From contig CAYUXI010000013.1 of assembly GCA_964448855.1 (NCBI GenBank), positions 1 to 64,000 on the forward strand: a stretch of 64,000 nucleotides of DNA. The letters are read 5' to 3'. Source of the stretch: QAMX01 sp964448855 (GTDB lineage Bacteria; Bacillota; Clostridia; Oscillospirales; QAMX01). A model generated the notes under the pieces. It searched no databases. It saw only the letters and a program-made list of their open reading frames with translations, and was not told where the DNA came from. Position 1 is the first letter of the stretch, and each line of letters starts with the position of its first letter. Positions 26,603 through 34,873 of the stretch are shown here, in pieces. A program made the translations under genes and the position numbers.

Positions 26603-27103
26603 TTATTCCGAGCGCAGCGGTCGGGCGCGGCGGAAGCGCTTTTCACAGGCGCGCTTTTTCCGCTCCATGCGGCTCGTTTTGTACGCAAGCGGCTCGACCA
26701 GCACGGTATGGATCCCGGCGAGATTGCCGCCGACAATGTCCGTAAAAATCTGGTCACCGACAGCGACGGCCTCCCGGCGGCGAATCCGCAGCTTCCGGAG
26801 CGCGCGCAGATAGCCGATCGGCAGCGGCTTCATCGCCATGGAAACGCATTCGACGTTCAGCGCCTGGCAGAAGGGCAAAACCCGATGCGTTTTCCCGTTG
26901 GTGAGGATGCAGATTTGCAGCCCGCTCTCCCGGAGCTGTTGAATCCACCGGGCAATGGGTTCGCTGGGTTCCGTCTTATAATAGGGTGCGAGGGTATCAT
27001 CGAGATCGCAGAGCACGGCCTTGACGCCGCGGCTCCGAAGCCATTCGGGTGTCAGGTCGCGGATGCTGTTCATCTGCGTCACCGGGTAGAATATGCGGGT
27101 CAT
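26603..27103 (-). CDS. YqeG family HAD-type phosphatase
   Basis: This 166-residue protein carries the HAD motif I CDLDDTLAPY near residues 32-41, motif II ILTNGKTHR, and motif III/IV VGDQIFTDIVGGNLAGI. It matches the YqeG family, related to mitochondrial phosphatidylglycerolphosphatase Gep4. In Bacillus yqeG sits beside yqeH and ribosome-assembly genes; that context is absent here. The ATG at 27103 follows GGAGG by five bases. Confidence 0.9.
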   Translation of the reverse strand: MTRIFYPVTQMNSIRDLTPEWLRSRGVKAVLCDLDDTLAPYYKTEPSEPIARWIQQLRESGLQICILTNGKTHRVLPFCQALNVECVSMAMKPLPIGYLRALRKLRIRRREAVAVGDQIFTDIVGGNLAGIHTVLVEPLAYKTSRMERKKRACEKRFRRARPLRSE

Positions 27104-27172
27104 AGCAGCCTCCGATGCAGTCTGTCCTTCGGCAGCACTGCGTATCGCATCATGATGCCGGTTTCTGTGCAT

Positions 27173-27201
27173 ATTATAGCATTGATGGCGGCGGAATTCC
27201 A
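27173..27201 (-). promoter_or_regulatory. Promoter of the yqeG-Dabb pair
   Basis: On the minus strand a TATAAT -10 box (27178-27173) with an upstream TGC extension lies 17 bp after a weak -35 TGGAAT (27201-27196). The extended -10 compensates for the poor -35. Confidence 0.5.
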
Positions 27202-27272
27202 GCAGATATTGTGTCAGAACCGTAAATTCTTTGGCCGAACCGTCTTGACTGGGCAGAGAGGGTGGATGTTTC

Positions 27273-27911
27273 ATGTCAGAAATTCCCGTTTTTCAGGTGT
27301 TGGGGGCTGCCGAAAGCGGTTCGGACAGCCGATACCGGCAGATGCGGCTCGGCTGGCGCTCATCGCCGGACGGCCTGCTGATTCCGAGCAAAGCGCTCCC
27401 CTGTCAGGTGCTGCACCTCTCCGGCGTTCTGCCGCCGGTTCCGGATGCTTTGGTGCAGCTGCTCCATGCAGAGTGTCGGCGGGTGGGTGCTGACGGCGTT
27501 TTTCTGGACATCCCGCCGGAGTCGGCGTCGCTGGCCGATACCGCTGCACGTCTTGCTCGCCTCGGCTGCACCGTCTACGGGCGGTCGGCGGCTGGCGGGA
27601 TGATCCCGACGTACCCGGAGGCGGAGCGGCCGGAATCAGTCGGGCGGTTCGCCGTTTCCCTGACCCGCCGCGCCACGCTGACCACGCTCGGAAGCGACAG
27701 CGCCGTCCGTCAGACGCTTTCGCCGTCGGAGCTGCAGGCACTTCTGCGCCGTTATGCGCCGCAGGTCGCCTTTTCGCGTGAGCTGGCTGCCAATTACTGC
27801 ACGCTGGCAGCCGATCAGAGGACACAGTTTCTGCTGTTTGATACCGATGAGACGATGCAGTTTCGTCTTCTGCGGCTGGCCGAATCCGGCGCGGTCGCCT
27901 GCTTTCTGTGA
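27273..27911 (+). CDS. Hypothetical protein with TIM-barrel-like segment
   Basis: I cannot place this 212-residue protein in a family. The first half reads like two strands of a hydrolase barrel: CQVLHLSGVLPPVPD, then RRVGADGVFLDIPPES. The second half (FAVSLTRRATLTT and TQFLLFDTDETMQFRLLRLAESGAVACFL) also alternates strands and helices. There is no signal peptide or membrane span. An AGAGGGTGG site precedes the ATG. It starts divergently from yqeG and ends just before the promoter of the sugar operon. A truncated glycosidase-like barrel is one possibility. Confidence 0.65.
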   Translation: MSEIPVFQVLGAAESGSDSRYRQMRLGWRSSPDGLLIPSKALPCQVLHLSGVLPPVPDALVQLLHAECRRVGADGVFLDIPPESASLADTAARLARLGCTVYGRSAAGGMIPTYPEAERPESVGRFAVSLTRRATLTTLGSDSAVRQTLSPSELQALLRRYAPQVAFSRELAANYCTLAADQRTQFLLFDTDETMQFRLLRLAESGAVACFL

Positions 27912-27958
27912 GGCGGGTGTCCGTCTGCGTATTTTTTCTGTCCGATGAAAAAAACCTG

Positions 27959-27987
27959 TCGTCAAGCGTGTTGTTTTGTGTTATAAT
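27959..27987 (+). promoter_or_regulatory. Promoter of the Gfo/Idh/MocA-GH16 operon
   Basis: A consensus -10 TATAAT (27982-27987), extended by TGT, lies 17 bp after TCGTCA (27959-27964), about 85 bases before the ATG at 28072. Confidence 0.55.
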
Positions 27988-28071
27988 GGTAACGGGTGAT
28001 GCGGCAGCGCCGCACATATCCGGTGGCCGTGTCCCCGATCTGCATTCTGAATTCAGAAAGGATGAATTGCC

Positions 28072-29046
28072 ATGAACCAAGTGAAAGTCGCTTTCTGCGG
28101 CTGCGGAGGAATCTGCAAATTCCATCTGAGCCATCTCGTTCTCTTTGACGATGTCGAATTTGTCGGATTTTTTGACATTCGTCCGGAGCGCGCAGAAGAA
28201 AAACGGCAGATGGCCGGCGCAGGGACGGTCTATTCCAGCCTCTGCGAAATGCTCGACAGCGCGCAGCCGGACATCCTCTACATCTGTGTTCCCCCGGATC
28301 AGCACGGCGAAATCGAATTTGAAGCCATTCGCCGCGGCATCAACTTCCTGGTTGAAAAACCAATGGCGTTGAATATGACCCTTGCGCATTCCATCCGCGA
28401 TGCAGCCGAAGCGGCCGGAATCATCACCGCCGTCGGCTTCCAGGATCGTTATCTCGACATCATCGCCCGGACGAAGGACTTCCTGACCGAGCACCAGGTC
28501 GCCTTTGTGGACGGTGCATGGGTCGGCGGCATTCCGGGTGCTTACTGGTGGCCGAAGTATGAGACGTCCGGTGGGCAGATTGTCGAACAGAATATCCACC
28601 ATTTCGACATGGTGCGCAACCTGTTCGGCGAGCCGATCTCTGTTTACTGCACGGCGCGGCGCGGTCTGGTGGAGCGTGAGGGCTACGACCTGCACGACTG
28701 CTCCATCGCCACCATCACCTTTGAATCCGGTGTCCTTGCATCCATCTTCACCGGCTGCTACACAAACGGCCACCCGGGCTATCACAACGGCCTGCACATT
28801 CACTGCGTGGACGGCGAAGTCGATTATCAGCTGCGCAACAACGTCACCTTCAAGACGCAGAATGCCACGCTGAATTATCTGCGCGTGGAGGATGCGGGCA
28901 TTACAGAGGATCGCACCGTCATCGACGCCATCAAGGCGCATGATCAGTCGCTCATCCGCTCCCCCTATCGCGATGCCTGCAAGACACTGGCACTGACGCT
29001 GGCCTGCAACGAATCCATTCGAACCGGTCAGGTCATCCAACTCTAA
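28072..29046 (+). CDS. Gfo/Idh/MocA family oxidoreductase
   Basis: This 324-residue protein has an N-terminal Rossmann fold with a variant nucleotide loop VAFCGCGGICKFH near residues 5-17, the EKPMALN motif near 96-102 with the conserved Lys, and a C-terminal alpha/beta domain with GGQIVEQNIHHFDMVRNL carrying the usual histidines. The family oxidises or epimerises sugars with NAD(P). Neighbours (TIM-barrel isomerase, GH16) suggest work on sugars released from a beta-glucan or galactan, but the substrate is not known. The ATG follows AGAAAGGATG. Confidence 0.9.
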   Translation: MNQVKVAFCGCGGICKFHLSHLVLFDDVEFVGFFDIRPERAEEKRQMAGAGTVYSSLCEMLDSAQPDILYICVPPDQHGEIEFEAIRRGINFLVEKPMALNMTLAHSIRDAAEAAGIITAVGFQDRYLDIIARTKDFLTEHQVAFVDGAWVGGIPGAYWWPKYETSGGQIVEQNIHHFDMVRNLFGEPISVYCTARRGLVEREGYDLHDCSIATITFESGVLASIFTGCYTNGHPGYHNGLHIHCVDGEVDYQLRNNVTFKTQNATLNYLRVEDAGITEDRTVIDAIKAHDQSLIRSPYRDACKTLALTLACNESIRTGQVIQL

Positions 29047-29073
29047 TCCGTCTCTACGAAAGGAATTTTACCG

Positions 29074-29862
29074 ATGTTTACTCTTTCTGCCAATGCGGGC
29101 TGGTTTGAGGGCGACTCCTACCAGCGCTATTTCGAAGCCGCAAAGCGCGGCTTTACGGCCATTGAAGAGCTTCGCTGGCTGCACCTGGATCTCGATCGCG
29201 TGCGTGCCGTCATTGACGAGAGCGGCGTTGCACAGTCTGCGCTGCTGTTCCAGTCCCACGACGAGGACAAGGCTGCGCTGATCGCCAACCAGCACGGGAT
29301 TGTCTGGGAGGATGCCGCAGACGCCTTTGCCTCCTCGATCGAGGAGACGCTGGTCGCCGCGCTGAAGATGAATGTCAAGAACATCGTTGTCACCACCGGC
29401 AACGAGCGTTCGGACGTCTCGCGGTATGTCCAGCACACCAACGTCGTCACGGCGCTGCGCCGCGGCGCCGACATTGTCCGCGGCTCGGGCGTTCAGCTCG
29501 TTTTGGAGCCATTGAATGTTCTGGTGAATCACAAGGGCTATTACCTGGTCACGACGGCGGAATCCGTCGAGATCATTGACGAGGTCGGTTCGCCGGATGT
29601 CCGTCTGCTGTACGATGTCTATCACCAGCAGATCAGCGAGGGCAACGTCATCGACACCATCCGCAACAACATTTCGAAGATCGGGCATATCCACACCGGC
29701 GACGTCCCCGGCCGTCAGGAGCCGGGCACCGGCGAGCTGAACTACAAGAACATCTTCAAGGCCATTGCCGAAACGGGCTATGACGGCTTTGTGACGTTTG
29801 AGTGCGGCCGCAGTGTCGATGTGGACACGGTCTGCCGGAATATGCTCGCCCTGCTGCCGTAA
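29074..29862 (+). CDS. Hydroxypyruvate isomerase-like TIM-barrel sugar isomerase
   Basis: This 262-residue protein has the AP_endonuc_2/Hyi-like barrel: LSANAGWFEGDSYQRYF at the start, LVLEPLNVLVNHKGYYL with a metal-ligand Glu, LLYDVYHQQI with Asp/His ligands, HIHTGDVPGRQEPGTGELNY, and a final FVTFECGR with the second Glu. That set matches hydroxypyruvate isomerase-type enzymes. It starts 27 bases after the oxidoreductase gene behind AAAGGA, so the two are one operon. Confidence 0.9.
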   Translation: MFTLSANAGWFEGDSYQRYFEAAKRGFTAIEELRWLHLDLDRVRAVIDESGVAQSALLFQSHDEDKAALIANQHGIVWEDAADAFASSIEETLVAALKMNVKNIVVTTGNERSDVSRYVQHTNVVTALRRGADIVRGSGVQLVLEPLNVLVNHKGYYLVTTAESVEIIDEVGSPDVRLLYDVYHQQISEGNVIDTIRNNISKIGHIHTGDVPGRQEPGTGELNYKNIFKAIAETGYDGFVTFECGRSVDVDTVCRNMLALLP

Positions 29863-29892
29863 GCAGTCACAGGGGAAAGGAGCGTTTTGCAT

Positions 29893-30759
29893 ATGGCTGA
29901 AGCAAAGCAGCTGACCCGGCCGGACTGGCAGGCACCGCGCATCGACCTGTCCGGGCGGCGGCTGGTCTGGCACGATGAATTTGACGGCGACACGCTGGAC
30001 AGTTCCAAATGGAAGTGCATCGCCTGGCCGGAAACGGCGAAATGCGACGTCACCTGCAACGTCTACGCGGCGGATATGGTTTCCGTACACGACGGCTGCG
30101 TCTGGCTTCGCTGTGAATTCCGAAAGGACGGCCCCTATGGGCCGGGCTTCTACTCCGGCTGGATCAGCACAGAGGACAGTCTCTGCACAACCTATGGCTA
30201 CTACGAAATCCGCTGTCGGGTGCCGAAGGCCGAGGGAATGCACGCGGCCTTCTGGACGTATGCCAACGAGAAGCCCTATGCCGGCTGCGGCCGGGACGGG
30301 ACGGAAATTGACATTTTCGAAACCGCCCGCTATCGCGTGGACGGCACGGATGCGGAGGCCAACAGCGCCTACGCCATCACCATTCACACCGGCGACGAGG
30401 CCGGGAAGCTGATGTCGTATGGCTGTCCGGACGTTGTCACGCTGGAGCCGGCGGGGCATCACCTATACGACGGCTTCCACACGTTCGGGCTGGAATGGAC
30501 GCCGACGGCCTATCATTTCTATTATGACGGGCTGGAGGTTCAGTGCATTGATTTTTCCAGCGGTCCGGTTGGGCGCTTTGTCGGCACCTGCTCGCGTCCG
30601 GAGTTCATCTACCTCTCCACGCACGTCGGCAGCCGCATCGCCTCGGACGGGCATATCATCGCGGATTGGAACGGCAATGCGTTTCGGAATCCGGCCGGAA
30701 CCTTCCCGGCGGATTTCGTCATCGACTATCTGCGCTATTATGCGCCGAAGGATGCGTAA
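29893..30759 (+). CDS. Glycoside hydrolase family 16 protein
   Basis: This 288-residue protein shows the GH16 jelly-roll enzyme with the catalytic signature EIDIFE (nucleophile and acid/base Glu flanking the Asp), preceded by RLVWHDEFDGD and AFWTYANE, and followed by HTFGLEWTP. GH16 enzymes cut beta-1,3/1,4-glucans, agar or carrageenan-type galactans. There is no signal peptide, which is unusual for GH16 and points to a cytoplasmic role on imported oligosaccharides. ATG at 29893 is preferred (ten bases after AAAGGAG) over TTG at 29887. Confidence 0.92.
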   Translation: MAEAKQLTRPDWQAPRIDLSGRRLVWHDEFDGDTLDSSKWKCIAWPETAKCDVTCNVYAADMVSVHDGCVWLRCEFRKDGPYGPGFYSGWISTEDSLCTTYGYYEIRCRVPKAEGMHAAFWTYANEKPYAGCGRDGTEIDIFETARYRVDGTDAEANSAYAITIHTGDEAGKLMSYGCPDVVTLEPAGHHLYDGFHTFGLEWTPTAYHFYYDGLEVQCIDFSSGPVGRFVGTCSRPEFIYLSTHVGSRIASDGHIIADWNGNAFRNPAGTFPADFVIDYLRYYAPKDA

Positions 30760-30804
30760 TGCTTTCTCCTCCGCTCAAAAAATCTGGTTCAGGACGGTTC
30801 ATGC

Positions 30805-31806
30805 ATGAGCAAAATCAAGTATCTCTTTCAGCGGGTCTGTCGGATTGACTACGGGCGGTTGTTCCGCACCATCCGGCAGACGGCAGACGTTTCAGGGCGA
30901 AGCCGCATCGGGATCGCCTTTGATATGCTGCGCTGCGCCATTCGCTATACGGCTGCGCCGGCCGATTACGCGTTGTTTGAGTTCTGGGCGCTGACGCCTG
31001 CACAGCGGAAGACGTATGTCACCCGCGGCGTCAACGACCGGCTCGTCAAAAAATACAACGATCGGTCGCTCTGGCACATTTTTGACAACAAGGCGGAATT
31101 CAACACCCGCTATGCGGCCTACGTCGGGCGCGACTGGATGCAGCTTGCACCCGACGGGTTTGAAGCGTTTGACGCGTTCTGTTCCCGCCATTCCTGCATC
31201 TTTTACAAGCCGCTCAGCCTCTCCTGTGGGTGGGGCATTGAGAAAATCGACGTGGCCTCCGTTCCGGATCGCCACGCGCTCTTTGATCGGCTGGTGCAGA
31301 AGGAAGGCGGCGGTCTGATCGAGGAGCAGATTGTGCAGCACCCGGAGATGAACCGGATGTTCCCCGGCTCCGTCAACACGATTCGCCTCGTCACCATCAA
31401 CGATGGCCACGACGTCACCGTTGTCTTTTCGTTCCTGCGCGTGGGCAACGGCAAATTTGTGGACAACCTGAACAGCGGCGGGATGGCAGCACCCATCGAC
31501 CCGGCCACCGGCATTGTGACGCACCCCGCAGCTGACAAGGACTACAAGGCCTACGACTGTCATCCGGCCACCGGAACGCCGTTTGTCGGCTTCCAGATTC
31601 CCCGGTTTGCCGAGGCCGTTGCGCTCGTCAAGGAGGCGGCCACGCTGGAGCCGCGCATGGGCTACATCGGGTGGGACATTGCCGTCACGCCGGACGGGCT
31701 CTGTCTGGTGGAGGCCAACAGCTTCCCAGGTCATGACATCCTCCAGCTGCCGCCGCACGTTCCGGACAAGATTGGTCTTATGAGCCGGATTGAGCGGTTT
31801 CTCTAA
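30805..31806 (+). CDS. Sugar-transfer-associated ATP-grasp protein
   Basis: This 333-residue protein matches the ATP-grasp family often seen next to exopolysaccharide genes (PF14397 type). Visible features are FYKPLSLSCGWGI with an ATP-contacting Lys, GGGLIEEQIVQHPEMNRM, SVNTIRLVTIN, and the C-terminal metal-binding GWDIAVTPDGLCLVEANSFPG. ATP-grasp enzymes ligate a carboxylate to an amine or thiol through an acyl phosphate; the substrate here is unknown. It is the last gene of the rightward set and ends before a strong terminator. Confidence 0.87.
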   Translation: MSKIKYLFQRVCRIDYGRLFRTIRQTADVSGRSRIGIAFDMLRCAIRYTAAPADYALFEFWALTPAQRKTYVTRGVNDRLVKKYNDRSLWHIFDNKAEFNTRYAAYVGRDWMQLAPDGFEAFDAFCSRHSCIFYKPLSLSCGWGIEKIDVASVPDRHALFDRLVQKEGGGLIEEQIVQHPEMNRMFPGSVNTIRLVTINDGHDVTVVFSFLRVGNGKFVDNLNSGGMAAPIDPATGIVTHPAADKDYKAYDCHPATGTPFVGFQIPRFAEAVALVKEAATLEPRMGYIGWDIAVTPDGLCLVEANSFPGHDILQLPPHVPDKIGLMSRIERFL

Positions 31807-31824
31807 CAATTTCCATAAAAAAGG

Positions 31825-31866
31825 ATCCGGTCTGACGGTTCGTACCGCCAGACCGGAATTTTTTTG
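31825..31866. terminator. Bidirectional terminator between ATP-grasp and gatD genes
   Basis: Arms CCGGTCTG (31827-31834) and CAGACCGG (31849-31856), extended inside by further pairing, are followed by seven T bases on the plus strand and preceded by A-rich sequence, so it can stop both convergent transcripts. Confidence 0.9.
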
Positions 31867-31879
31867 ATGCAATGGATTT

Positions 31880-32617
31880 TCAGCTGTTTGCGCGTTTCAG
31901 AAGCTCCGACACCGTGATTTCATAGGCGCGGTCGCTGTGCTCCGTTTCGCCGGAGATGGAGACGGCCTGGCCGGTTTTCCGCTCGATGAGCCATGCGGCC
32001 AGCCAGCGCTTCAGCCACGGGTTGCGCGCCAGCACCGGGCCGATGGCGTAGGTCGCCAGGACGTTGCCGGTTCGGATGCCTTCGTCCGGCGCTTCCGCGC
32101 CGTTGTCCGTCAGGATGCCGCCGGGGCCGAACCGCGCATGGAAGAGCGGCGCTGCGACGTGCTGCAGATATCCGCTCTTATTGATGAAGCCGGCCAGCAG
32201 CTGCTCCGACATCGGCGATTCATAGAGGACGTCGCCGAGCTGACGGCCGTCTGTCCGGACTGCGTCGCAGTCGGTCAGACCCAGGCACGGCAGCGCTTCG
32301 CCCGACGGCAGCTGCAGCGTCCGCGCCGTCAGGTCCGCGGCAGAGCCGGTGAAGAGCATGGGCACCCCGTCTGCGGCGGCGCTTTGGAGCTCGGATGCAT
32401 ACGGCAGCAGTGCGCGCCGCGCCAGCTCCAGCTTGCGCTCCGTGCCGGCGCCGGCATACACAAAATCCACATGGTTCAGGTGGAGGGGCTCCCCCAGCGC
32501 GACAGCTTCCACATCGACCGCATGGCCTGCGGCCTGCAGCGTCCGCTGCAGCACGAGCAGGTTGGCGGCTTCGCCGTACAGGTTCAGGAGTTCCGGATAC
32601 AGGTGGACAATCTTCAT
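31880..32617 (-). CDS. gatD: GatD-like glutamine amidotransferase lacking the catalytic Cys and His
   Basis: GatD supplies ammonia from glutamine to MurT, which amidates D-Glu in lipid II. The 245-residue length, the N-terminal HLYPELLNLYGEAANL, the middle ADGVPMLF and the late TGNVLATYAIGPVLARNP follow the GatD pattern. By eye-alignment with S. aureus GatD, however, the nucleophile Cys (C94 in ICGGYQ) falls on Gly91 and the catalytic His (in TYLHGP) falls on Ile192. The protein may therefore be unable to hydrolyse glutamine. Its ATG overlaps the murT stop by one base. The family call is firm; loss of activity is inference from missing residues. Confidence 0.85.
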   Translation of the reverse strand: MKIVHLYPELLNLYGEAANLLVLQRTLQAAGHAVDVEAVALGEPLHLNHVDFVYAGAGTERKLELARRALLPYASELQSAAADGVPMLFTGSAADLTARTLQLPSGEALPCLGLTDCDAVRTDGRQLGDVLYESPMSEQLLAGFINKSGYLQHVAAPLFHARFGPGGILTDNGAEAPDEGIRTGNVLATYAIGPVLARNPWLKRWLAAWLIERKTGQAVSISGETEHSDRAYEITVSELLKRANS

Positions 32618-33951
32618 CAGAGGTTCTCCTTTCTTTCGACGGCGTCCGACGGCAGGCGCGACAGGAATTTGTCGCGGTCGGAGAAGCAGGTGATGACGTA
32701 CAGATCCTGCTGCTCTGCGAACACGGCGGACAGCTCGTCCAGCGTCGGCAGCAGATGGATTTTTTCGGGCGGGATGTCGGTATAGTCGAGTCGGGTGGCC
32801 AGGTCATACCGATAGGTTCCGGCGAGGTAGATGTTCCGGATGGACGGATGGTTCAGTCGTTCAAAGGTGATATCCCAGAGCCAGGACGTCTCGCCGGTGA
32901 AATATTTGCGGCTGATGGCGTCAACGATCAGCAGCACATCGCCGCCACTCCGGACGGCCAGGTCAATCGACTGGTCGTAGGAGGTGGAATTTTCATGCTT
33001 GGAGGTCAGCAGTGCAATTTTCCGGCCATTCTGCATCCAGCTGCGGGTGCGGCCGTTTTTGAAGATGTAATCGCTGATCGTCTCAGCAATCAGCGCCGGC
33101 TGGACGCCCAGCTCAGCCGCAACGGCATACGCCGCCAGCATATTGTACAGCTGGTACAGCACGCGCAGATTCGTATGCAGTGCGGTTTCGCCGTTGACCG
33201 TCAGGGTGCCACTGTCGAGATCGGCCGATGTAATGGCATAGTCACAGTCCTGCCGGTGATAGCCGCAGGCATCGCAGCGGTAGAGGCCGAAGCCCGGCCG
33301 GTGGCTGTCGGTAAAGGTCAGCGGTGCGCCGCATTTGGGGCAATAGACCGCATCCTGATACCGGGCGGGCTGCTCCGGCAGACCGGCGGACGCATCGATG
33401 CCGAACCATTTGACATCGGCGACCTCCTCGGCCAGCAGGGATACCAGCGGGTCATCGGCGTTCAGAATCAGCTTCATGTTCGGGTGGACGGCTTCGCGGA
33501 TGCGCTGCCAGATGAATTCCGGGTGGCCGTTTCGCGTCATCTGGTCGCGGTAGAGGTTCAGCACAGCAAAATGCGTGGGCTGCATATAGCGGAAGGTGTG
33601 CCGCGCATACTGTTCATCCGACTCCATGACGATCACGTCGCTTTTCACGCGGCCTGTCCAGGTGGCGTTCCGGATGAGCATCGTCGCGATGCCCTCGATC
33701 TGGTTGGAGCCTTCGCGGTTCCAGCAGACGTGCATCCCGGCGCGTTCCAGAATGCGGACGATCATTTCAACGGTTGAGGTTTTGCCGTTGGAGCCGGTCA
33801 CTGCGACGACATACGGTGGGAGCTGAATGCGGGCAATGATGTCGGGGCAGATTTTCAGCGCGAGCTGACCGGGCTTGGACGAGCCCTTTTTCACGATGCG
33901 TCCGGCCAGCACCGCCAGCTTACAGACCATGATGGCAAGGAATTTTCTCAT
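32617..33951 (-). CDS. murT: Lipid II isoglutaminyl synthase subunit MurT
   Basis: MurT is the Mur-ligase-like subunit that activates the alpha-carboxylate of D-Glu in lipid II with ATP. The 444-residue protein has the ATP loop AVTGSNGKTSTVEMI near residues 49-63, a zinc ribbon YCPKCGAPL...RCDACGY inserted in the middle domain as in pneumococcal MurT, and the DUF1727 domain with NGRTRSWMQNGRKIALL and SWLWDITFE. It overlaps ribF (ATGA) and gatD (TGATG), so it is tightly coupled. Because its partner GatD lacks catalytic residues, this MurT may use free ammonia or another donor; that is inference. Confidence 0.93.
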   Translation of the reverse strand: MRKFLAIMVCKLAVLAGRIVKKGSSKPGQLALKICPDIIARIQLPPYVVAVTGSNGKTSTVEMIVRILERAGMHVCWNREGSNQIEGIATMLIRNATWTGRVKSDVIVMESDEQYARHTFRYMQPTHFAVLNLYRDQMTRNGHPEFIWQRIREAVHPNMKLILNADDPLVSLLAEEVADVKWFGIDASAGLPEQPARYQDAVYCPKCGAPLTFTDSHRPGFGLYRCDACGYHRQDCDYAITSADLDSGTLTVNGETALHTNLRVLYQLYNMLAAYAVAAELGVQPALIAETISDYIFKNGRTRSWMQNGRKIALLTSKHENSTSYDQSIDLAVRSGGDVLLIVDAISRKYFTGETSWLWDITFERLNHPSIRNIYLAGTYRYDLATRLDYTDIPPEKIHLLPTLDELSAVFAEQQDLYVITCFSDRDKFLSRLPSDAVERKENL

Positions 33952-34856
33952 ACGCTCTCCTCCGTATCGAGTTCCGGAATCGGAACCTGTTTCGCTTCGT
34001 CAATATCTGCCGCAATCTGCCGCACCAGAGCGTCCGCATTCGCAAAGCGCTGCTCCGGGCGCAGGAATGCATACAGGGCAAGGACAGCCGCCTCGCCGTA
34101 GGTCGGTTCTCCGGAATAGGAAAACAGGTGCGTTTCGCAGTCATAGATGCCGTCCTGATAGAACGTCGGCCGTGTGCCGAAATTGGTGATGGAGCGGTAT
34201 GTCCGGCCGCGCAGGTGGACAGACGATGCATACACACCGGCACGTGGGCGGAGCAGCTCCTCCGGCAGTGTGAGGTTCATGGTGGCAAAGCCCAGCTGCT
34301 GTCCGCGGCCATCGCCCGGAACCGTCTGTCCGGTCAGCAGGTACGGGTGCCCCAGCAGTCGATTGGCTTCCGCCAGCCGCCCCGCTTCCATGCAGCCGCG
34401 GATGCGCGTGGAGCTGATGACGCCGCCGGCTTCGCAGACGGCCTCCACCGTATCGACCGGGAGCAGCTGGCGCAAGCGCTCCGGGTTGCCGATGCCGCCG
34501 CAGCCGAAGCGGAAGCTGCTGCCGCAGACGGCATGGGTCACTTTCAGGCGGCCCATCAGCGTTTCCGCGGCGAACGCATCCCACGGCGTCGCCTGCATGG
34601 ACGCGTCAAAGGGCAATTCGATCAGCTCAACGCCGGGAAAGAGCCGGTTCAGCAGCAGCGCCTTGGACTGTCGATCGGACAGCAATCGCACTTCCTCCTG
34701 CCGGACGGCGTTTTTGGGGCGGCGGTCAAATGTGATGACGCACGGCGTTTGGCCGGTTTTCATCGCAAGCTCTGCCGCGCGGCGGATCACCGCCTGGTGG
34801 CCGCGGTGCAGCCCGTCAAAAAAGCCGAGCGCCGCGACACGTCCCTGTTCTGGCAT
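33948..34856 (-). CDS. ribF: Bifunctional riboflavin kinase/FAD synthetase
   Basis: RibF phosphorylates riboflavin to FMN and adenylates FMN to FAD. The 302-residue protein begins with the nucleotidylyltransferase domain (ALGFFDGLHRGHQAVI near residues 9-24; SSTRIR near 150) and ends with the riboflavin kinase domain (GDGRGQQLGFATMNL, TNFGTRPTF). It lies in the classic truB-ribF order. The start at 34856 has no perfect site but lies 17 bases after truB, suggesting coupling. Confidence 0.96.
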   Translation of the reverse strand: MPEQGRVAALGFFDGLHRGHQAVIRRAAELAMKTGQTPCVITFDRRPKNAVRQEEVRLLSDRQSKALLLNRLFPGVELIELPFDASMQATPWDAFAAETLMGRLKVTHAVCGSSFRFGCGGIGNPERLRQLLPVDTVEAVCEAGGVISSTRIRGCMEAGRLAEANRLLGHPYLLTGQTVPGDGRGQQLGFATMNLTLPEELLRPRAGVYASSVHLRGRTYRSITNFGTRPTFYQDGIYDCETHLFSYSGEPTYGEAAVLALYAFLRPEQRFANADALVRQIAADIDEAKQVPIPELDTEESV

Positions 34857-34873
34857 GATATTCCTCCCCGCCG

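Noticed and set aside
27271..29040. Minus-strand open frame (589 codons) opposite the oxidoreductase
   Set aside because: Covers an intergenic promoter and two genes on the other strand; composition-driven shadow.
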